Source: a virus | DNA length: 37,883 nucleotides | IMG/VR virus record: IMGVR_UViG_3300035204_002396 | Span: 1-37,883 of that record | Strand: one strand, 5' to 3' | Shown here: piece after piece, positions 33,658 through 37,883 of the stretch | Numbering within the stretch: position 1 is the stretch's first letter | Layout: each line of letters opens with the position of its first letter | Made by a program: the position numbers and the translations under genes | Notes under the pieces: generated by a model | What the model saw: the letters and a program-made list of their open reading frames with translations, nothing else | Told to the model about the DNA's origin: nothing | Databases searched by the model: none

Positions 33658-34368
33658 ATGGGTAAGATAAAGACTATTAAGAGAGACGCAAACGGTCTAC
33701 TTCCTAATGTTGATTATACATTCAATGATGACGGACTCATCGATTGGAGAAAAATGATCAAAACAGAGCATTTGGTAGCTAATAAAGAGAGAACTAATGA
33801 AACCGACGTTACCAAACTAAAAGATTACCAATTAATAATTCTTCTTAATGGAATTAAAGAATTAGCTCAAATTAGAGGTTATACAGATGTTAAATACGAA
33901 GTAGTTTCGCCTTCTCCCGATTATGTAATTGCGACTTGTAGTATTACTTGGACTCCAAATTTCGAAACAGAAGCGAAACAGGTCACTTTTTCAGCCATCG
34001 GAGATGCGTCTCCTAGTAACACCACCGGATTTGGTCAATATTTTTTGGCGGCTTGCGCTGAAAATCGAGCATTTGTAAGATGTGTTCGTAGTTTTTTAAG
34101 GGTTGGTATTGTGAGTCAAGAAGAACTTGGCGATACTAATAAAACCAATACACCCAGAAAACAAGCTTTTGAAGAAACTCCAGACAAAGGAGACCCTCAT
34201 TCTCTTCTGGAGGCAGCTATGAAAGAAAAGAATGTTCCCTTTGAAGTTATTAAACAAAAGCTCATAGAAGAGAATTATGATGATGCAGAAACCGTATCAA
34301 AAATTAAGGATATTTCAAAAGGAAAAGTTTTTCAGTTAATATCAAGAATAAAAAATATAAAAGAATAA
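33658..34368 (+). CDS. Phage protein, possible Rad52-like annealing protein
   Basis: 236 residues. The core around 90-155 (VIATCSITWTPNF, QVTFSAIGDASPSN, YFLAACAENRAFVRCVRSFLRVGIVSQEELG in pieces) has the alternation of beta-strands with a final 'A..RA..R..R.fL' helix seen in Rad52/Sak-type annealing proteins. This likeness is from pattern memory only. The C-terminal 70 residues (DPHSLLEAAMKEKNVPFEVIK, then ISKGKVFQLISRI) look like a small helical UBA-like domain. The ATG has no Shine-Dalgarno sequence and follows a three-base gap. If correct, it would complement the RecA-like recombinase. Confidence 0.6.
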   Translation: MGKIKTIKRDANGLLPNVDYTFNDDGLIDWRKMIKTEHLVANKERTNETDVTKLKDYQLIILLNGIKELAQIRGYTDVKYEVVSPSPDYVIATCSITWTPNFETEAKQVTFSAIGDASPSNTTGFGQYFLAACAENRAFVRCVRSFLRVGIVSQEELGDTNKTNTPRKQAFEETPDKGDPHSLLEAAMKEKNVPFEVIKQKLIEENYDDAETVSKIKDISKGKVFQLISRIKNIKE

Positions 34369-34374
34369 AAAATT

Positions 34375-34977
34375 ATGATTAAATATTTACCTATATTTTT
34401 ATTACTTACTTCGTCTTTGCACTCCGCTACTCTATCTTTAAAAGACGGGACGGTTATTAAAGGGCATATATACGAAAATGGAAATTGTTTGGGGAACCCT
34501 AATAGTCAGGGAGTATTTTTAGTTGTAAATAAAAAAATTTATCTTCACCATTACCCATTAAAAACTAAGGAGAAAAATGTTAATCTTCCAAACAGAGTAT
34601 ATACTGTAACCGAAGAAATTGCCCCTACTCCTGCTCCCCCTTTATCTCTCGACTATGAAGGCATTAACCCTCATTTTGTCCCTCAGTGCGTTCCCGCTAG
34701 GATAAACTTTATTCAGTTTAGTAAGCCCTCTCTAGTGAAAATGCACAATCATTTTTCGGAAAGAGCCGCTTTTTTTGAAAAAAGATATCCCTTAACTAGA
34801 AGTGGAAATGATTTATTTTATAAAAAATATAATAAAACCATAGCCTCATCTATTTATAAAGCTTACTACGCAACGAATTATAAAAAAAATAATCCAAAAT
34901 TAAATAAAGAATGGAGTGAGAAAATTGATAAATATGCTTCTTCCGAATTCTTTACGGTGGGCTCTAAAATTAAATAA
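34375..34977 (+). CDS. Secreted protein of unknown function
   Basis: 200 residues. MIKYLPIFLLLTSSLHSA (1-18) is a clear Sec signal peptide with probable cleavage near Ser17-Ala18; no lipobox Cys. The mature start TLSLKDGTVIKGHI is a short SH3-like strand motif seen in small bacterial envelope proteins. Two cysteines (NCLG, QCVPAR) could form a disulfide. A Pro-rich segment (APTPAPP) separates this from a Lys/Tyr-rich helical C-terminal half. It may act in the periplasm or outside the cell, for example against competing phages, but nothing shows this. It converges with the collagen-like gene, four bases apart. Confidence 0.75.
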   Translation: MIKYLPIFLLLTSSLHSATLSLKDGTVIKGHIYENGNCLGNPNSQGVFLVVNKKIYLHHYPLKTKEKNVNLPNRVYTVTEEIAPTPAPPLSLDYEGINPHFVPQCVPARINFIQFSKPSLVKMHNHFSERAAFFEKRYPLTRSGNDLFYKKYNKTIASSIYKAYYATNYKKNNPKLNKEWSEKIDKYASSEFFTVGSKIK

Positions 34978-34988
34978 TATTTTATTTA
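34971..34988. repeat. Perfect AT-only inverted repeat over two convergent stop codons
   Basis: TAAATAA (34971-34977), TATT, TTATTTA (34982-34988). It contains the stop of each convergent gene. It has no GC, so it is a poor intrinsic terminator despite its position. Confidence 0.4.
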
Positions 34989-37883
34989 GCTTGCCAAGTT
35001 GACCAGAACGCTTCGTTTCTTCTTGCTTCTTCCTCGGAGAATGTAGCGAATCTTTTACCACTTCTACCTTTTCTAATTCCCGATAACTTTATAACTATTT
35101 CTTTTGGCGTTTGAACGGCGTCTATTGTAATTTCTATTTTATCATTTATTACTCTTATGCCGCACATGCATGGATGAGAAGTCGTATGACTTACTGGAAC
35201 TATTGAATTTTTGTCACATACGAAAATAAATTCGGGATCAATATCTAAAATTACTTTTTTATCTCCATCTTTAGGATTAACTCTTATAACGTCTTCAAAA
35301 CGAGTCTCAGGCATCTCTACGCACGCCAAAGCTACGTATTCTTTGGGAGTTGAACCCGGAACTATAGCATATTTATCACCGTGAGAACCATGAGCGCCTT
35401 GATCTCCTTGGGCTCCACCCGTATCGCCTTGAGCACCCGCAGCGCCTTGAGCACCGCTTCCGATAGCTCCTTGATTGCCTTGCTCACCCGCATCGCCTTG
35501 ATCGCCTTGATTACCTCGATCACCTTGCTCACCCGCAGCACCTTGCTCACCCGCATCGCCTTGATCGCCTTGATCGCCTTGATCACCTTGCCATCCTTGT
35601 CTGCCTTGATCACCTTGCTCACCCGCATCGCCTTGATCGCCTTGATCGCCTTGATCGCCTTGCCATCCTTGTCTGCCTTGATCACCTTGATCGCCTTGAT
35701 CGCCTTGATCGCCTTGGAATCCTTGGTAACCTCTATATCCTTTATCGCCTTGATCGCCTTGATCGCCTTGATCGCCTTGGAATCCTTGGTAACCTCTATC
35801 GCCTTGATCGCCTTGCCATCCTTGGTAACCGCTACCGCCTTGATCACCTTGATCACCTTTATCACCTTGGCAAATACGTACAGTATTAGTATCATCGCAT
35901 GTGTAACCACCTACACTACACTCTGTTGCGGCATCAAGAGTGTTAGTAGCATAGACTCTTCCCAGTATGGTCTGCTCGCCCTCGGGGTCCGTACATACAC
36001 ATTCGTAACAAGTTAAAGCATCTGTACCTTGGTCACCCTGATATCCTTGTCTGCCTTGATCGCCTTGCCATCCTTGTCTGCCTTGATCACCTTGAGCACC
36101 CGCAGCACCTTGAGCACCCGCATCGCCTTGAGCACCCGCATCGCCTTGGTAACCTCTATCGCCTTGATCGCCTTGATTGCCTTGATCGCCCGCAGCGCCT
36201 TGATCGCCTTGCCATCCTTGGTAACCTCTATCGCCTTGATCGCCATCTGGGTGACCTTGAACTCCTTGTGGTCCTATATCGCCTTGATTGCCTTGATTGC
36301 CTTGGTAACCTCTATCGCCTTGATTGCCTTGATCGCCTTGGAATCCTTGATAACCTCTCCCTTGGTCGCCTTGATTGCCTTGATTGCCTTGATCGCCTTG
36401 CCATCCTTGGTAACCTCTATCGCCTTGATTGCCTTGATCGCCTTGGAATCCTTGGTAACCTCTCCCTTGGTCGCCTTGATTGCCTTGATCGCCTTGGAAT
36501 CCTTGGTAACCTCTATCGCCTTGATTGCCTTGATCGCCTTGGAATCCTTGGTAACCTCTCCCTTGCTTACCTTGCCATCCTTGATAACCTCTATCGCCTT
36601 GATTGCCTTGATCGCCTTGCCATCCTTGGAATCCTATGCGTCCTTGGTCACCTTGCTTGCCTTGCCATCCTTGCTCGCCTTGCCATCCTTGATTTCCTTG
36701 CTTGCCTTGCCATCCTTGATTTCCTTGGTTGCCTTGCCATCCTTGATTTCCTTGCTTGCCTTGCCATCCTTGATTTCCTTGCTTGCCTTGGAATCCTTGA
36801 TTACCTTGGAATCCTTGATTTCCTTGCTTGCCTTGCCATCCTTGATTTCCTTGCTTGCCTTGGAATCCTTGATAACCTTGATTTCCTTGGTAGCCTTGTT
36901 CTCCGGTTGGTCCTTGGAGGCATAAAGCACCATTCGCTACATGAGGACCGAAACTATTCCAACCACCTACCGCTTCACATTCATTCGCAGCCGCACCTGA
37001 TGACCCGAAAACAAAATAAAACGTTCCATCATCGGGATAAATTGGACCATCCATGCACTCCCAGCATTGAGGAGTCTCCCCATCAACTCCCTGAGCCCCT
37101 TGATATCCTTGATCACCTTGATAACCTTGATAACCTCTGTCGCCTTGATAACCCCTGAAGCCTCTATCGCCTGTATCGCCTTTTTCGCCTTTAGCGCCTT
37201 GATACCCTCTATCGCCTTGATCGCCTTGATCGCCTTTTTCGCCTTGATATCCTCTATTGCCTTGAGCGCCTTGGGGGCCATTAGGGTCTCCTTGGACGCC
37301 TTGGATACCTTGAATACCTTGAATACCTTGGACGCCTTGATTACCTTGGTTGCCTTGATTGCCTTGGAATCCTTGGTAGCCTCGTTTACCTTGAAGCCCT
37401 TGTTTACCTTGTTTACCTTGCCACCCTTGGTTGCCTTGCTTACCTTGCCATCCTTGGCGTCCTATACGTCCTTGGTCACCTTGTTTGCCTTGGAATCCTT
37501 GGAATCCTTGGTTGCCTTGAGGGCCATCGAATCCTTGGTATCCTCTCCCTTGAACCCCTTGGAACCCTTGATATCCTCTATCGCCTTGATTACCTTGAAA
37601 TCCTTGGTATCCTTGATTGCCTTGATTGCCTTGATCGCCTTGATCGCCTTGGAATCCTTGGAATCCTTGGTATCCTCTATCGCCTTGAAATCCTTGATAC
37701 CCTCTCCCTTGAACCCCTTGGAATCCTTGGTAACCTTGGTCTCCTTGATCGCCTTGAAATCCTTGGTATCCTTGATTACCTTGCTTACCTTGATCTCCTT
37801 GAAATCCTTGGTAACCTTGGTCTCCTTGATCGCCTTGCCATCCTTGGAATCCTTGTCTACCTTGCTTACCTTGGTATCCTTGA
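34982..37883 (-). CDS. Long collagen-like (Gly-X-Gln) surface protein, 5'-truncated
   Basis: At least 966 residues; the frame stays open to the window end, so the start lies beyond 37883. The ATG at 37054 is internal. N to C: collagen-like segment (37883-37079), Cys mini-domain (37078-36920), second collagen-like segment (36919-36026), second Cys mini-domain (36022-35870), third segment (35869 to about 35385), and a globular C-terminal domain of about 130 residues (PGSTPKEYVALACVEMPETR, IDPEFIFVCDKNSIVP, CMCGIRVINDK, IVIKLSGIRKGRSG). Gln fills nearly every Y position; X is Asp, Asn, Lys, Arg or aromatic (GWQ, GYQ, GFQ); Pro is scarce. Likely a phage fibre or capsid decoration. It is on the opposite strand to nearly everything else. 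Confidence 0.85.
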   Translation of the reverse strand, partial: QGYQGKQGRQGFQGWQGDQGDQGYQGFQGDQGKQGNQGYQGFQGDQGDQGYQGFQGVQGRGYQGFQGDRGYQGFQGFQGDQGDQGNQGNQGYQGFQGNQGDRGYQGFQGVQGRGYQGFDGPQGNQGFQGFQGKQGDQGRIGRQGWQGKQGNQGWQGKQGKQGLQGKRGYQGFQGNQGNQGNQGVQGIQGIQGIQGVQGDPNGPQGAQGNRGYQGEKGDQGDQGDRGYQGAKGEKGDTGDRGFRGYQGDRGYQGYQGDQGYQGAQGVDGETPQCWECMDGPIYPDDGTFYFVFGSSGAAANECEAVGGWNSFGPHVANGALCLQGPTGEQGYQGNQGYQGFQGKQGNQGWQGKQGNQGFQGNQGFQGKQGNQGWQGKQGNQGWQGNQGNQGWQGKQGNQGWQGEQGWQGKQGDQGRIGFQGWQGDQGNQGDRGYQGWQGKQGRGYQGFQGDQGNQGDRGYQGFQGDQGNQGDQGRGYQGFQGDQGNQGDRGYQGWQGDQGNQGNQGDQGRGYQGFQGDQGNQGDRGYQGNQGNQGDIGPQGVQGHPDGDQGDRGYQGWQGDQGAAGDQGNQGDQGDRGYQGDAGAQGDAGAQGAAGAQGDQGRQGWQGDQGRQGYQGDQGTDALTCYECVCTDPEGEQTILGRVYATNTLDAATECSVGGYTCDDTNTVRICQGDKGDQGDQGGSGYQGWQGDQGDRGYQGFQGDQGDQGDQGDKGYRGYQGFQGDQGDQGDQGDQGRQGWQGDQGDQGDQGDAGEQGDQGRQGWQGDQGDQGDQGDAGEQGAAGEQGDRGNQGDQGDAGEQGNQGAIGSGAQGAAGAQGDTGGAQGDQGAHGSHGDKYAIVPGSTPKEYVALACVEMPETRFEDVIRVNPKDGDKKVILDIDPEFIFVCDKNSIVPVSHTTSHPCMCGIRVINDKIEITIDAVQTPKEIVIKLSGIRKGRSGKRFATFSEEEARRNEAFWSTWQAK
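35385..37883 (-). repeat. Nine-base tandem repeat array coding Gly-X-Gln
   Basis: On the plus strand the unit reads xCC-TTG-xxx, on the coding strand CAA-GGx. Units group into longer modules such as GYQGFQGDQGNQGD, repeated with small changes, which suggests duplication by slippage. The array is broken only by the two Cys domains and a few short interruptions. It produces long Leu-rich open frames on the plus strand that are not genes. Confidence 0.85.

Noticed and set aside
35362-36933. Lys/Ile/Ala-rich open frames on the minus strand in another frame of the repeat
   Set aside because: Frame shadows of the Gly-X-Gln array, with artificial AIKAIK-type composition.
37052-37054. ATG (complement of 37052-37054) as start of the collagen-like protein
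   Set aside because: It is inside the Cys domain (QCWEC-M) and the collagen-like frame stays open upstream to the window end.
36029-37158. Long Leu/Ile/Ser-rich open frames on the plus strand opposite the collagen-like gene
   Set aside because: They are the complement of the nine-base repeat; composition follows from GCC-TTG units, and there is no start signal or domain.
35385-37883. CRISPR-like appearance of the repeat region
   Set aside because: Units are nine bases with no unique spacers and the frame is coding throughout.
1-37883. tRNA, rRNA, insertion sequences or integrase attachment sites
   Set aside because: No cloverleaf-like region, no transposase or integrase, and all gaps are shorter than about 105 bases.

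Overview
The window is an AT-rich, almost gap-free stretch of what is best read as a large tailed bacteriophage genome, probably from an aquatic or metagenomic source. The evidence is a compact virus-style replication module (RecA/UvsX-like recombinase, small PD-(D/E)XK endonuclease, DnaB helicase, DnaG-type primase, RecB/Cas4-like nuclease, C-family DNA polymerase with a separate proofreading exonuclease, probable SSB), a phage-type class I ribonucleotide reductase pair, and many tiny phage-like proteins, with no ribosomal or housekeeping genes. No capsid, portal or terminase gene is inside the window, and the host cannot be named. The promoters seen are ordinary sigma70-type, which argues against the divergent Bacteroidetes promoter type.

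Layout: 1-446 is the 3' end of an unknown gene. 480-3484 holds a small DUF736-like protein, a GT-B glycosyltransferase, an FmdB-like small protein and a glycosyltransferase/methyltransferase fusion. After a gap with a weak terminator and a promoter come nrdA and nrdB (3588-7060), a very short collagen-like protein (7050-7280) and an isolated minus-strand methyltransferase (7281-7916). A membrane/coiled-coil protein follows (7986-8285). A tightly overlapping unit of about 17 kb then runs from 8317 to 25126. Its first half makes and transfers sugars: several glycosyltransferases including GT25 and a GT10 fucosyltransferase-like enzyme, three SDR nucleotide-sugar enzymes including GDP-mannose 4,6-dehydratase, UDP-galactopyranose mutase, and two sulfotransferase-like proteins. 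Its second half is the replication/recombination module. From 25163 a second replication unit encodes a DNA polymerase III alpha subunit in two pieces (PHP piece, then palm-to-OB piece), separated by a DEDDh exonuclease and a glycosyltransferase. An SSB-like gene (29994) leads the last plus-strand unit, with two more sugar-transfer genes, a possible annealing protein and a secreted protein. From 34982 to the window end the minus strand carries a very long collagen-like (Gly-X-Gln) protein, truncated by the window edge at its N-terminus.

How the parts may work together: the reductase feeds dNTPs to a replisome built on a bacterial-type polymerase. The sugar enzymes could provide UDP-galactose, UDP-galactofuranose and GDP-4-keto-6-deoxymannose to the transferases, with possible sulfation. 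No lipid-carrier, flippase or polymerase gene is visible, so the glycan acceptor may be a virion protein (possibly the collagen-like fibre), but that is inference.

The points most worth a second look are: (1) a recurring promoter layout, TTGAC(A/T)-N16/17-TA...-N6 to 8-start codon, which predicts leaderless mRNAs for four genes; (2) an NrdB with valine where the radical tyrosine should be and glutamate replacing the first metal-ligand aspartate; (3) the split polymerase with two genes inside; (4) a nearly proline-free Gly-X-Gln repeat protein with aromatic X residues, regular Gly-Arg-Gly breaks and a recurring cysteine mini-domain that also occurs in the small gene next to nrdB.
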